Below the pieces are notes generated by a model, which saw only the letters and a list, made by a program, of their open reading frames with translations, was not told where the DNA came from and did no database searches. Shown here piece after piece: positions 22,380 through 35,114 of a DNA stretch of 64,000 nt. Position 1 is the first letter of the stretch, and each line of letters starts with the position of its first letter. Origin of the DNA: Gerris lacustris (Eukaryota > Arthropoda > Insecta > Hemiptera > Gerridae); assembly GCA_951217055.1 (NCBI GenBank), contig OX578280.1:45077882-45141881 (forward strand), given 5' to 3'. The translations under genes and the position numbers were made by a program.

Positions 22380-23110
22380 AAATTGACAAGGAGAAAACGA
22401 GGAGGAGGAGGAAGAGCGTGAAGAGGAAGTTTCCTCACCGAAAGCAACAAAAATCAGGGAAGCTATTAGAAAACTCAAGAATGGCAAAGCTCTAGGAGAA
22501 AACGGTCTACCAGCAGAAATATGGAAGAACGGTGGGACGAAACTTAAGGTTATGGCTGAAAATTGGGTCCGAAGGAGATGCTTTGCTGATGTCTTAACCT
22601 CCTTGGAGTAGAAAGGAATTCCGAGTAAAAGGAAGTCAGTAAGTCAAGACGGAGCACAAAGTTAAAGATCGACAAAACACTAATCAGAACGGTAGCCAAT
22701 TATGGAAGCGAATAATGGACGCTTACTCAGGAGACGTGCAACAAGCTGGACAATTTTGACCGGAAAATATTGAGAAGCATATTTGGACCTAATGAAGAAG
22801 ATGGTCAGCGAAGAAGCGGAAAGAACCGTAAGCTGCTAGAATTATTAATTATTATGAAGTCCCCCTTTGAAAACTTTTAATGCTAATGAGATTCAAATGG
22901 TATGAGCAAGTGAGATGAATGCCAACCGATCGGCTGAGGAGAATTTTCGGAAATTCCTATAAGCCAATTATTGGCGTATAGGTACCAGAAGTCAGGGACG
23001 ACAGCACAATTGGTGAAAATAAACTAATCTACAAAGAGATGAATGGAGATATTATGACGACAGAGATGAACGGAGGCCATCTAGGTATATAGGCCAAGGA
23101 CAAATAGCAG
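22380..23110 (+). pseudogene. Degenerate LINE (non-LTR retrotransposon) pol fragment
   Basis: Frame from 22441 reads REAIRKLKNGKALGENGLPA, the N-terminal block of LINE reverse transcriptases (usual form L-K-x-x-K-A-P-G-x-D-x-I/L-P-A-E), followed by EIWKNGG. At about 22747 LDNFDRKILRSIFGP, and at about 22888 RFKWYEQVR-stop-MPTDRLRRIF, match the extreme C-terminal region found in many LINE pol proteins. The catalytic YADD region between them is deleted, and stops and frameshifts are present. The GA-rich text from 22030 may be the upstream part of the same element. Confidence 0.75.
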
Positions 23111-25250
23111 CACCATCTAGTAAGTAAGTCAGGTAATAATTATTTTATACTAATTATTTATGTCCATAAAATCAATTGTTAAATTGGGTTTAATCAAACT
23201 TTAATTTTTAATATTCATTAACAAGATGCAATAATTAATTAAATTATAATTATTATGTATTTAAGTGTGTAATTCCTATCAGTTCAACCTCTTACGAATT
23301 GTAAACAGTAACGCATAGTTTGTTAAGTGCATGATAAATCGTTATTCTTGTGTCTCGATAAAAACATCTAATTTCAAGTTTACATAAGATATTATTATTA
23401 CACCAAGTTATCATTTTATCGAGACGGATTTCGTGATGTTCATTTCAAATTACACATAAACGCTTAAAAAAAAAAAAATGTTATAAAAATAATTTCACTT
23501 CAAAATGCTTCCCACATTTTACAAATTTAATCCTAGAGAAGCACTAAAAAAAACTGACTTTTATCGAAGGTTTTCTTTTATTTAGAAATTTCTGTTAAGG
23601 TTTTACTTATTTAAAAGGCATCAAGATGATAGAAAAAAAACAAAATAAATAATACAAATAAAATGTATGAGAACAAGACCTAAGATATAGTAGAGGAAGG
23701 ATGAAAGGATTTTGTAAGGCAGATCTGAAACTCAAATTTGCTACAATTTACTTAATAATATATGTGCTCCATATACATAGATACACATATGTATTGATAT
23801 ATATTCTAAACAAGTGTCGGAAAACTAGAGAAAGAATATGAACTAAGAAAAATCCCTTATAGGATTATCATAATCTGATCCTTGGAAAGGTATAGAGCAA
23901 TAATCCTACTTTGGAGCTACTTTTTAATACTATTACAACAAGACTTTGGAAACAACAAAAACAAAGAGACACCAGAGAAAGACGTGACGGTATTGTGTTT
24001 CTTTCTTAGGAATTCTACGCACAATCCAGACTAAGTCTTAAAACTAAGGAAAAGCAGATGCAGGCCTTTAAACATACTCCCACCAATCTTTCGTTCGCCT
24101 ATTTTCAAGGGAGAGAACGAGTATAAAAGAGATTAAGGAAATAGTATAAAAAGGGAAATAAGTGAAGAATGACCCATAGAATATGTTTAATGTGGATAAG
24201 TTCTGTTTCCGCCGCAGTTTAACAGCCCAGGAGATGATTGGAACGACATAACTTTTCATCATTACCATCGAACAAAATCAGGTTGGAGAACCAAACTATT
24301 CACATTTGTGTGTAGTGTTGGTCGGTAAACCTTGTCTCACTTCTTGATTTTTATTGAACCGAGACCGTTGAATATGATTTTCCATAACGAAACCTGGTGG
24401 CGCTAACAAAAAAAGTGGCGCTAAAAGAAACCTGGTGGTTGACATTGAGCGGAGGAACCCGGTCCCGTAATTAAACACAGATCTGTGCAGTCACCAATCC
24501 AAATACCGATGCAGCTTAACCTGATAGGAAGGAGACAAAGCGCTCTCCCCTAAGAGCTACCCAAGCTCCCATATTGAACTCACAGTAGCAACCAAAGGAC
24601 CAACTATAATAACGCTGAAGAAGGAAGAAAAAAAAAGAATTGCCGAAATGTTCACATACTCGTATACCGCTGACACTTCGAAGAAGCCAACGGTAGTTTC
24701 CACTTCGTTATATTTGAGATTTTTTATTTATTTATTTTATATTGCTAACCAGAATTGCCAGTGATTTATCCTTTTTAACCAACAAATAAAAACACCAACT
24801 AAATATTAAGTAAGAAAAGAAAAAGAGAAATGAAAAATATGAAAGATACTTAGCAGAAAAAGTATCTTAGTTTAGCTTTCTTAATATAGTGACACACTCA
24901 TCTCTTTGGACAGTGACAAATTTTACTTCTTTAAGGAAGAAAAAACATCCTAAGTCAGAAAAAGTTAAAAGAACATCCGGATCTTTTTCCTGCAATTAGA
25001 AAAGAAAACCTTAGGAAAACAATTGTTAAAGATGCCTACCATAAAATCGGACCAAACAAACTAAAAAGAAAAACGTTTTCATTTATTATATTATAATACA
25101 TAGTGATACAGAATTTAAATCCAATAATATTTAATTTGATTAATTTATACTGCTTCCTTAAATTAAGACCTAAAATTGATTATAGATATTACCACGGTGT
25201 ATGATTTCTATGGTTATTTACGCCAGATTTTCTTGAAATAGGCCCAGCAT
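23111..25250. other. Intergenic, no supported gene
   Basis: No recognisable exon, RNA or repeat ends. Two short minus ORFs (24068-24268, 24296-24478) show no family features; the second is next to a short 'acctggtggcgct/aacctggtgg' repetition at about 24390-24440. Confidence 0.4.
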
Positions 25251-25390
25251 TTAGGCTCCACGAGTCCGCAAAAGCGACAGATATTTTTTTTTTTTTAAAG
25301 CACCTCGTTAGACTCAGGGGACCTTAAAACGAGATCATTCGCGTCATCGCAATACTTTCTCTCTATATATAGTAAATGTGTGAGAAAGTA
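25250..25390 (-). repeat. Family A fragment
   Basis: Contains 'aggcccagcatttaggctcc', 'gactcaggggaccttaaaac' and 'gcaatactttctctctatat', which are the reverse complement of the first third of family A. The tRNA-like part is absent. Confidence 0.65.
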
Positions 25391-25430
25391 AAAAAAGGAG
25401 TTACGTTAAAAAATTGAATTATTTTTAAAT

Positions 25431-25461
25431 TGAGAGTGAGAAAGAGAGAGAGAGAAAGAGA

Positions 25462-25523
<62 letters not shown>
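25431..25523. repeat. (GA)n-rich microsatellite
   Basis: GAGA repeat with periodic GAAAGAGA interruptions, about 90 bp. Confidence 0.9.
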
Positions 25524-25524
<1 letters not shown>

Positions 25525-26277
25525 TATTAAAGAATACAAATAAAAGATTATCCTACAGCAATAAATAAAAATATATTCTTATATGTAATGCACACGGGTA
25601 TCATGCCGATTTACTGCTAAATGTAAAATGAAAAGTAAATATTGTATACCTACTTTAAATTTTGTAGGTGGACACAGACAGATATCAGGGTAATTAAGTG
25701 GGATAAACCCAAACTTTTTAAATATTCAGATAATATAATACTTAGGGATCTTTTCTGGGAAAAATATACGAGTTAATAACTCTCCAAGGAAAATAATATA
25801 AATTATCAGGGTCAAATAAAAAGAACTAAAAATGTAACACATAAAAAATAAAAGGGTTTTTTTCATACATAAAATTTAAAAAGTAGTATAAAAATATAAA
25901 TGAATGAGTAAATATGAACCTATAAGTATATATTAAAAGCCTGTATATAAATTTATACGAGAGTTATTTATTTGCTAGATGTACGATTAGCAATATTTAA
26001 AACATTTAAATAAATCTTTTAAAAATTATATAATCGGTAACCATTTTAAAAGAGCGGTAACTTCGTTGAAAAATAGGTTTGCCAGAATCAAAACATTTCT
26101 TTTTTCCTCCTTGAACATTTGTTTCATCTTTTTGCATTGCACCTCCTAAAATTAAGAAACCCTTAAATAACCCCAGGAGTTTGGGTAAAATTCGCTAAAT
26201 TGCAATTTTTTAAATGCTACACCTCTAGATAATAATCATTACAGTTAATATTGAGTCGTCGATCCATACGAAATGCT

Positions 26278-26278
<1 letters not shown>

Positions 26279-26330
<52 letters not shown>
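26279..26330. repeat. 52-nt poly-A run
   Basis: An unbroken A tract directly abutting the start of a family X/G mosaic repeat. It could be a retrotransposition tail of a minus-strand-independent insertion or simple expansion. Confidence 0.9.
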
Positions 26331-26332
<2 letters not shown>

Positions 26333-26726
26333 GACTGCCAATTAGTATGGCACATAGCTTCCTCGCATCCTATCACGTACTTTATTGTTATAATGTTTAT
26401 TGTGTAAAAACTACTAATAGTTTTAGCGATCTTTAACACTTCATAGCGGTGTCGCTGTTGGTTTTACTGAAAAATTGTATTTGAAAAAAATGTTTGTCTC
26501 ATTGAATAGATGAAGTTAGATTTTTTTCCCGACCTAAAATTCCAATTTTAAATTTGAAGTTCACGTTTACGCGAGCGTTGCTCGTGAACGCTTGGACGGA
26601 TAATGTTGTCCAACGAACTCGTCGTGGGCATTGGTAAAATGAACATGTCTACCAAATTTCATCAAAATCGGTTGACATTTACTCAAGTTATCGTCGCACG
26701 TTTCATAATTCGCGGACACACAGACC

Positions 26727-26782
<56 letters not shown>

Positions 26783-26915
26783 CGAGACCAAAAATGTTCC
26801 CTGATGTCTGAAACGGATTTCTGTCTTGGAATTTTTAAAATCGGAGGCATAAAAGTTTTTCGTTCTCAAAAGTGAACACAATGCTTCCGTTACCTTCGGT
26901 AAGCTCGGAAGCAAA
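26331..26915 (+). repeat. Mosaic repeat: family X ends around a family G interior
   Basis: The first 70 bp are the family X start (TAGACTGCCAATTAGTATGG). From about 26405 to 26700 the text is family G ('catagcggtgtcgctgttgg', 'cgtttacgcgagcgttgc'). A long (GACA)n tract follows at 26727-26781, and the end is family X again ('ccctgatgtctgaaacggat', 'cttccgttaccttcggtaag'). This is a clear chimera of two families exchanged at the microsatellite and near 26400. ORFs on both strands (26567-26914, 26603-26875) are translations of the GACA tract. Confidence 0.75.
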
Positions 26916-27127
26916 AAAAAAAAAAAGTTGGTTGCTTGACCATTTTAGAAAATATTCACATTTCCCCAGATGTTTTACACCAGTCTTACTTAAGATGTTC
27001 AAAACCATGTTTAAAATATATATATCTTAAACCACTTAAGTTTAGTGGACATTTTTATTTTCCTTCCTGATTTGGATGTTTCCGGGCATTTACGAACACG
27101 CTCATATCGTTTAAACTTTTTGTCCTA

Positions 27128-27915
27128 TCAGGTTAAAACAAAAAATACGTGTGGTGTCGCGGGACACCCGGTAGGAACGAAGTTCCTTACATTTTTCATG
27201 AAATATAAATTTTAAAATCACACTGCTAAGTACGTATACAACTACTTATACATGGCGGAGTTAGAAAAGAGACAAAATTAAAAGTAACGAACTTGTTTTT
27301 TACCTAGCAGAGTTAAGGCAAAATTAAAAGAAAATCATCATTTATATATAATTAAAGCAAGCGTCTTACTATAAATATATATTATATATAAGAAAAAAGT
27401 TGATCATGATGAGTTTATAGTGAAAGAGTATGTTTGTTAAAGGAGTTTGGATTGAAATAGGACTGTTTTCTACCTACCCGGCCAATTAATTTAAAATATT
27501 ATAAAATAAATATCTCTTCCCTACTCTATAATGCTTCTGCTTGTATCAGGGTGAAATTTTACATGATTATATTTATTTACAAAACAAAATGACATTTTTG
27601 ACATATATAACAAAAAAATCAAAACAAGTCAAGTAACAGGCTTCCTTAATAACACTTTTTTCCGTCTTTTAAAGCTTACGTTTACGCGAGCGTTGCGTGT
27701 GAACGCTTGGGCGGATAACGTTTTTCGGCGAACTCAGCCTGGGCATTGGTAAAATGAACATGTGCACCAAATTTCATCAAACTCGGTGAGCTTTTACTCA
27801 AGTTATCGTCATCTGTAGATTTCGTGATGGATTTTGCGTGACGGTGATTTTGGTCGTTTTTTTCTGATTCACTCCCGGGCTCCAGAACTTGCCATAAGGA
27901 ACTTCGTTCCAAAAA
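27128..27915 (+). repeat. Family G element, copy with full termini
   Basis: Left end reads 'acgtgtggtgtcgcgggaca' then GGAACGAAGTTCCTTAC (about 27174-27190). The right end reads AAGGAACTTCGTTCC (about 27894-27908), giving a 15-bp inverted terminal match. The interior shares 'taaagcaagcgtcttac' and 'cgtttacgcgagcgttgcgt' with the tandem pair at 6003-7545. No coding capacity. Confidence 0.75.
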
Positions 27916-30004
27916 CAACTTTAAAGGTAGTTCTCCAAGTGTGTAAATTATATTATGACCATATTTTATTTAGTACTTTTTCTTCCACGAGAAAACTTCA
28001 CCTGAAGTTGGACATCAAAATCAAGAGTAGAATATTTATGCAATCTCAAAAATCAAGAAAGACGCCGCTATAAACAGTTGCTTCTGCATACTTTATGATG
28101 AGTGTCAATTGATTTTGTGACGTAAATTTTCCTTTTTGTTTGAATTGTTATAGACTAGAAAGGTTAAATTCAACTATGTAGTGTCAAACAAATCTTTTAT
28201 TAAAATTTTATAACATGGCTATAGGCTTGGTGATAACATTTTCTCTATGTTTTACATGTTTTTAAAAAATACTTAGTTCAAACTTATATAGTAACTAACT
28301 AGATTACTATTAAAATTAATCATATTTTATGTTCTTCATTAGCATAAAATTATGAGTATTAAGAACTTTTGGATCTTGAATTAAAACTTGATAACAGCTT
28401 GGGTGAAATGTCTTAGCACAATTTTTGGGTTATGGAATATGATTCTTTTGTTTTTGATAATTAAAGAGGAGTCAACTTCATTCAAATATTATTTATTTTA
28501 ACCATTTCTGATTTCTTAAATTATGTGCAAGGCCAAGCAGAATGATAAAAATTAACATAAATCAACCTCTGGACCGTTTCATATGGTTTGAACCTATTAT
28601 GTTTACAAAATATAAACTATGGATAATATACTTGGGAATATCTCTACACAGACATTAAACAAAATTCAAATAAAATAGCTTAAAATTAAGTTTAACAAGA
28701 AATAGTAATTTATATCAAACAAAGGAAAATTTAAGGGTTGTATATGAGTTTATATTTATAGATCCATTTGTCTTCTTGTAGATAAGAGACCCTTGTAGAT
28801 AAACTAAGTTTTAAACAAAATCAAATTTGATCAATACCGTTAAACCACAATTATTTTGAAAAGCAGGCAATTTTTTTTTTAATTTAAATTTACCATTATA
28901 TTTTAAAGGGTATAATTTAAAATGGAAAAAGAAATTATAATTGGAAGCAATCTTATTTGTTAATAATATAGATAAAAGCGAAATAGAAATGTGAAGGATA
29001 AAGATTGAAGAAGGTATGTAATAGAGAGACTGTTTCAGAAAGGAAATAAAGATAAGTGTGTACAGATGAGGCTGGAAGCTAGCCAGAGACCAGTATGAGC
29101 AGACACAGTCAGAATAAAGCTGATATTCTCTCAGCCAGAACCCTTGGTAATACGTTATATCTAATATATTCTCAGATGCAATAGAAATCCACCCCGGCAT
29201 ATTGCTAACCCTTTCCATTCATATATTCTAGTGACAATATTCAGCTACTTTTCAACTTGAATAGATAATCTTCTGATCTGTAATATATTATTTTATATCT
29301 ATAGATAAAGATAAAAAGTAGAAAGTATATTTCACATTGAAACAAAAGGTTATATCTTGCATCTCTATTTAAATAGAATTATTGTTCAATAGTGAGCCAT
29401 CTAAATCAAAGTATCTAGGCGCAAGATCGAACCCGTAACCTGAGGCTTAATCATAGATAACCAAGCTGAAGTGACCAATTTCCACAGCTACTCCCGTTAT
29501 CCCCAGATTCTACCTTAGTTAGTTTCTTTCACGACATGATCGGTAGAGCATTAGAATGACCGAACAGATGTGACCAATGGGTTTACGATCACTGCTCCTC
29601 TAAACCCTCTGTTCGAACCAATTGGAATTGTGGGGAGATCCAAGCAGCTGAGATTATGTACGAAGTTGCGTATCTTTTTAAACAACGATGGTATTTCTTA
29701 TATGTAGGAGCGAGACCGTCATGATAACAGATCTGCACATGTCTGAAGAGCATCCTCGAAATTTGGTGGCCTGATAGAATGACAATTAAGACCAGTTTAT
29801 CAAGGAAGGAAGAAATTACAGATTAAAAACAAAAAATGTCTTCCCTCTCTCGGAATCGAACTCGATACCTTGGTTAGGATTTTAAAATCCCTAGGACACG
29901 ATATATTCCCAATTATTATTAATTCTCGTTGACAAAACGTCCATATATTTATTTATATCTTTAAAACAGTATATTATATCTTAAAAACAGTGTACGTATA
30001 TATA
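27916..30004. other. Intergenic with scattered tRNA-like B boxes
   Basis: Between about 29400 and 29900 several B-box-like words occur ('aagatcgaacccgtaacc' and 'cggaatcgaactcgatacc' on the minus strand, 'ctgttcgaaccaattgg' on plus), suggesting old SINE heads; no cloverleaf can be drawn. A 135-codon minus frame at 28811-29218 shows no domain and is Leu/Ile/Phe-rich at low GC; I do not call it a gene. Confidence 0.45.
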
Positions 30005-31197
30005 TAGTAGAAACTAACAATTACGGACCCGGGTGGGTCCGTAATTGTTAGTTTCTAGAAGGGTTTCTATAGCGAACAAAAAATTATGATGTATATAATA
30101 ATTTTATATTTTTAAAAAATATGAACACGCTTTTACAAAACATACTCAAAAAGGAGAGAATAAATGTTTAACAACCACAGCACTATGCGATAGCAGTATA
30201 CACACGTGTCACTTAAAGTCAGCATGGGACGCTACCAAAGACCAAAACTGTTGATAACGCCCTACGATTTAATTTTTAGTGACATACGAATATTCTGTGA
30301 ACACTCGTAGTACTGCAACTATTAAACAAATTATCCTATTTATTTTAGAGAATGTTTTGTAAAACTGTGTTTTTTTAATCAACACAAAAAAATCTTTGTC
30401 ACATTAAATATTGTAATCTATTCACATAGCTATCAGTGGTAGTCGTTGTTGAATTTCTGAAAAATAAAATTCCGAATTTTACAACCTAACTTTCTCCATA
30501 TAAATCTGGAAATTTATCGGCAAATACAAATGAATTTGTTAAACTAATGGCTGGCTATTATAATTTCATCCGGAACGTATCTCTCGGCCAGATATTTAGA
30601 TTTTGCTGATTTTGAAGTAGGTCAAATATAGATTACAATATTTTTCTCTCATAGGCAAGTGAAACGTAATAAAATCCCGTCAAGTACTTGCATGCAAGCT
30701 ACTAATAGGGTTTCTTCGGTCATAAAACGTACTACATTTTTTTTCTTACTTTTTATAAAACGTTGGAGGAACAAGGTATGCATATTATCTTTTAGCATCA
30801 TAGGTATGAAAACGCGATGTATATTTGTGATATACATTTCAGTACCTTTAAAATTATACACCACTCAAAAATGACAAAAAATAAAAATTTCGTGTTAGTT
30901 ACGGCCACTTAAAATTTTAAATTTTTTATATGAACTCCCGGAAATATCTTTGGCCCACAGAGAAGTATATTTATGTATATTTTCCTTATTTTTAGTGTCA
31001 TTTCTTATCAATACTATGTTCAAGGCTGTCATACTTTCGATGTATAATAAACACTTCATAAGCTAACTACTTTCATTGACGAACACCCTTTTGCATTATT
31101 ATTTGAAATAATTATTTAATTTATAACGCACTTTCATAATAACGGACACGGACAATCTTCAGCCCTTATTAGTCCGTTAATGTAAGGTTCCACTGCA
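30005..31197. mobile_element. Possible pogo/Tigger-like non-autonomous element with terminal hairpin
   Basis: The left end AGTAGAAACTAACAATTACG (about 30007) and the reverse complement of the right end, AGTGGAACCTTACATTAACG (about 31195), align well, and CAGTGGAACC-type termini are typical of pogo/Tigger elements (family knowledge). The interior has no transposase motif. The left terminus is duplicated as an inverted copy (see 30007-30056). Confidence 0.55.
30007..30056. repeat. Perfect 23-bp-arm hairpin at the element's left end
   Basis: Arms TAGAAACTAACAATTACGGA+CCC and its exact reverse complement are separated by only GGGT, so the terminal repeat is present twice head-to-head. A perfect hairpin in otherwise diverged sequence suggests recent formation, or maintenance by gene conversion. 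Confidence 0.9.
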
Positions 31198-31879
31198 TTT
31201 TGAAAACAATGTTTTTAATTTGTTAAACCATATCAGTTTTAAAAAATAGCTTTATTGAACCCATTCATTTGAACTCCTAATCAGAATTGCAGAGTGAAAG
31301 GCAACGAATGATAAATTATTACCCAAATTTAGTAATTACATATGTCATTTTCAGTCTGTTAAATCCCATTAAGAGGGAAGAGATTGGTAAAGTTATATAT
31401 AGGTTTAGAATACCGAGGGGTGCATCAGATTTATGAGCAAAGTTTCGTCCCAATATGTCTATATATATCGTTTGAGAAGGGTGAGTAGCCCTTGGAAGTA
31501 AAGTCAAAGGATATCGTTCTATATTTAGTTTCAATGCAATCCTGGGTTTTTACACACCCTCCTCGTTTTCCTACAGCTTAAATTGAGATATATCGCTTTT
31601 CCTTGTCCACTCGGTATTTTTCCACAACAGATGTCCGGTGATGGTAAAATTGTTGTTTATGTAAAAATAGACTTTGATGACGAATACGACAAAATGTCGA
31701 CGTAGATTCGCTTTTATTACCTTTTGACAATGTTCCCTTCTAGAAAATGTAATGTACGTTGTTACAAAAAAAAACTTTTTCTAAAAAAAAAAATATCGCG
31801 AATAAAAAAAAATCTGCCCGATACAAATCGTATTTGACTTCCTTCTACTTCAAGTTGTCGCAGTTACATTTATTTATTA

Positions 31880-32290
31880 TTGAATATTTCATGAAAATAC
31901 ATCATAAAAATAACTCCTTCCGGCGAGTAATCGAACACGAGCTCTCAAAATTTGCATTTATAGTTATTTTCTCAGCAACTAGATTTTTTCTTGAAAAACG
32001 ACATATGGTTGGATTCACGTTTAAATTGAATACATTTGAAAATCTTTTAATCAAATCGTCCCAGCATTTCCGAAAAATATTTATTTCAACTTATTTTCAG
32101 AGTTTTTGGTGGTTAGAACTCTTAAATTTAGAGCTAAAATTAATTTTTGAAAAGATTTTTTCTCAGGGTATGATTTTTCTTCTAGCATGTAATGCTAAAT
32201 TTTATCGAAACCAGTCCAGTAGTTAACGCTACTCGCGTCTGCACAGACAAGAGACAGGTTTTTTAGGGGTCAGGGGACCTCAAAATTCAT
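31880..32290 (-). repeat. Family A repeat, copy 3 (minus)
   Basis: Read on the minus strand: 'tgaggtcccctgacccctaa', 'gcagacgcgagtagcgttaa', the conserved middle, and a B-box-like word near 31920 ('gagtaatcgaacacgag' on plus). A 155-codon plus frame over 31759-32226, the longest ORF in the window, is antisense to this noncoding repeat and therefore not a gene. Confidence 0.7.
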
Positions 32291-32339
32291 CAAATCTCAA
32301 AATAGCGTATGATTAGTATAAATCAAACATAGCGTCAAA

Positions 32340-32730
32340 GATGTATAAACAAGAATGGCGCGCATAATGGAAGTACGTGAGGCGATAATCACCGGTTTCT
32401 GTACGATTAAGTTAAAATTATTAAGTATAAAATTTTAATAGTTGCATATTCCTTTTCTACACTTCAAGACCTTTAAAGTTATGTATAACATGTCATGGTG
32501 ACAAAAAAACTTCTTTGCACTCAACCGCCATATTGGCTGCTCTCTTGGAATTAATAAATGTGATAACTCCAAAAAAGTGTACAGTTGTCACAAATGGCGA
32601 GATGCACCTATGAGCCGAATTTCATTTTCCTAGCTATAATAGTTTATGAATTGAAACATGCCAACGGACAGACAGACAGAGCCGTTATATAAGGTTTCTT
32701 TTCGTACTTCGTACAGAAACCTAAAACTGT
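32340..32730 (-). repeat. Family N repeat, minus copy
   Basis: Begins with 'aatggcgcgc' and GGTTTCTGTACG and ends CGTACAGAAACCT at about 32713, with 'atgcacctatgagccgaatt', 'tagctataatagtttatgaa' and a GACAGACAGACAG tract near 32670. It has one subunit instead of the three in the 3060 copy. Confidence 0.7.
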
Positions 32731-33332
32731 TAATCTCGTTCGAATTACAGATCCCATCAATAATATCGGACTAAATATCTTGATTCAACGACAAGCCAAA
32801 ATACAAATACTACGTTTCTTCCAATAATGTAATCTTGGAAATTTATAATTTTAAGAAAACATAAAATCTAACAAATATAAGCTTACATCATAGGGAGAAG
32901 TCAACCGGAATTCAAGGGGCTTGGGAATTTGGATTCTATTTATAAAGGCCCAAAAGGCGAATACTAGATACTAATAATAAATAACATAAAAGTAAAATGT
33001 TTTATTTTACAGCCTACATTCAATCTACGCACTTTTTTAGCGACTGCCTAGCTTAATTTTTAAGGTGTCAAAATGTACAAAATAACAAAGAAAGTAAATG
33101 GCATTACTGTTAAAGATATATTTTTTAAAAAATATCTTATCTTGAACAACAAGTTATTTTTAGAATTTTTAACGTCTTACTTATAAGGTAAAGAAACGCA
33201 AGAAAAATGAACAAGCAAGATTTGTACAAATGAGTTCTTTTTTGAAGTATGAAAAAAGACATTGTTACTTTTTTTTATTAATTTAATACCCCAAGGCTAT
33301 AAATTTACATTATTAATGACAATATACATATT

Positions 33333-33340
<8 letters not shown>
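32731..33340. other. Intergenic, nothing recognised
   Basis: AT-rich DNA between a family N copy and a TA microsatellite. No frame or RNA recognised. Confidence 0.4.

Positions 33341-33418
<78 letters not shown>
33341..33418. repeat. (TA)n microsatellite
   Basis: About 78 bp of uninterrupted TA. The minus-strand Ile-Tyr ORF here is artefactual. Confidence 0.95.
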
Positions 33419-33423
<5 letters not shown>

Positions 33424-33640
33424 GCAACAATTCTAAAAAAAAAACGATAAAATTGTCTCAGAGATAACAAATTATTTAAGATAAGGTTTTCATTCACAAA
33501 AGCCAGTTTTTTTATAATGAAAAAATTAAAAAGGGAAGGCAAATCCCCGGACAAATACTCCCGTGCCGCCTCCAATGTTGGCGCTAATTGGAACAGAAAA
33601 AAATGGAGACAAAATAAATAAAGGTGTTGAAGAATAATTA

Positions 33641-34045
33641 TACAGGGTGGTCCAAAAGTCCCCCCCCCCCTCACTATATACGATATATAGTGAATATTTC
33701 ACTTCAAACACTTATATCGTTATAAAATTTAAACGGTATGAAATAAATTAATGGAACTTGGGGGTTCTGTACCATGTAAAGGGAAGTGGGGATTCATCAA
33801 CTCACGTACTAGGGGCAACCTACCATTTTGCCCCCAGGCGCTGAAATCTACAAGTTTTTTACATTTGCCCCTTATAGGGGGCAAAATATTAGAGATAGAA
33901 AAAAAGTTAGAAGTGAAATATTCTTATTTTTCACCGTAGAATCCAAATATGCTATCACAAGTATACTCCAATTCGAAATTTTAAAGTTCGGTGGCTTGGG
34001 GACAAAGTGGGTGGTTGGCCCTAGTGCACGATGGCATTAAAACAA
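33641..34045 (+). mobile_element. MITE with CAGGGTGGTCCAAAAGTCC terminus
   Basis: TA followed by CAGGGTGGTCCAAAAGTCC at 33643, a mariner-style end. The interior shares 'actaggggcaacctaccatt', 'gggcaaaatattagagatag' and 'tcaccgtagaatccaaat' with 12640-13220. The reverse terminus is not found near 34045, so this copy is truncated. The same terminus in reverse, GGACTTTTGGACCACCCTGT, occurs alone at about 63571-63590, and in 13190-13215. Confidence 0.65.
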
Positions 34046-34880
34046 AGGTTAAGAAAACATTTGTTATTTAAGTCAGTATATCATACCATCATTTTCGCTA
34101 ATATCTTTAGACCTAGTGTACGACTTGAAGCCACTTTTGTAAACAAAAACAAAAAAAAAATTGAATAGGAAAGTCATAATTTTATGTCCACTGGCATTTT
34201 GGAAGAAAATGTCCTTTAAACTATAATGTTTAGGGTGCGTAGGAGAAATCAAGGACCATATACATTCTAAAGGCCGGATCTAGGACTTTTTTTAAGGGGA
34301 GAAGCTTGAATCTGCCACCCCACGCTCCCCCCTCCCCTAAACTATTATTATATAACATGTATCTCATAAATTTTCCGCCGGGGGGGGGGGCCTCTAGTAC
34401 CCTCCCCCCCCCTAGATCTGGCACAGTACAATCCTGCGCTTTCTGTCTGTAATGCACCTTATCTCCAAACGTAACCAACACATTTGAAATATCCCCCCTC
34501 ACCACTACTTTTTGTAACAAATCGAATTTATTAGTCAATTTTCGATTCTTATGCCTCAGATTTTGACTGGACTTAGGTGAAAAAGAAAGTTTGAATGAGA
34601 GAGAGGAAAAGACTATATGTTGGAAACAAAAATATGAAGCTAAAATATAAAAATTAGAATAAAGATAGGTGAAAAAATATAGTTAAATTGACAAAAGAGA
34701 AAACGGAACTATGGTAAGAGATGGATTTTTTTTTTTTCTTGTTAAATTATTCATTTATTTTATTCTTTCTCTATTTATGACTCCACTTCCTACCCTATTG
34801 TTCTTTATTATTGCTTGTCAATCAATTTTTTCTTTAACCTATTCATCAGTTTTTATTGTTTCTTTAATTGATTTTTTTGC
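34046..34880. other. Intergenic, G/C homopolymer runs
   Basis: Contains a G10 run near 34380 and C-runs near 34330 and 34405. Short ORFs are not convincing. Confidence 0.4.
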
Positions 34881-35090
34881 CTCCAAGCTTGCCAAGCTTG
34901 CCAAAGGTAAAAGGAAAATTAAAAAATTCCAAGACAGAAATCCATGGCAATTTTTTATTAACTTCTTTATCTTTAAAAGTAATCATCCGATTTAAAAGAA
35001 AATTGGATGGTTTGTCGAGAGTAGCCATAAATATTTTCTATTGTAATTTCTGTCTGCGCACAATAAATATTGCTAAATAGATATAATTTC
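34880..35090 (-). repeat. Family X fragment (minus)
   Basis: 'ccaagcttgccaagcttgcc' plus 'aattccaagacagaaatcca' and 'ttggatggtttgtcgagagt' correspond to diverged, internally deleted family X in minus orientation. Confidence 0.55.
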
Positions 35091-35114
35091 ATTAATAGAA
35101 GAAAAAAAAATTAC

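Noticed and set aside
26567..26914. ORFs rich in Cys-Leu-Ser-Val or Thr-Asp-Arg-Gln
   Set aside because: Translation of the (GACA)n tract inside a mosaic repeat.
28811..29218. 135-codon minus ORF
   Set aside because: No recognisable domain, AT-driven Leu/Ile/Phe composition, no splice or promoter context; could be chance.
31759..32226. Longest ORF in the window (155 codons, plus)
   Set aside because: It lies antisense over a family A repeat that also occurs at four other places without this frame; no domain.
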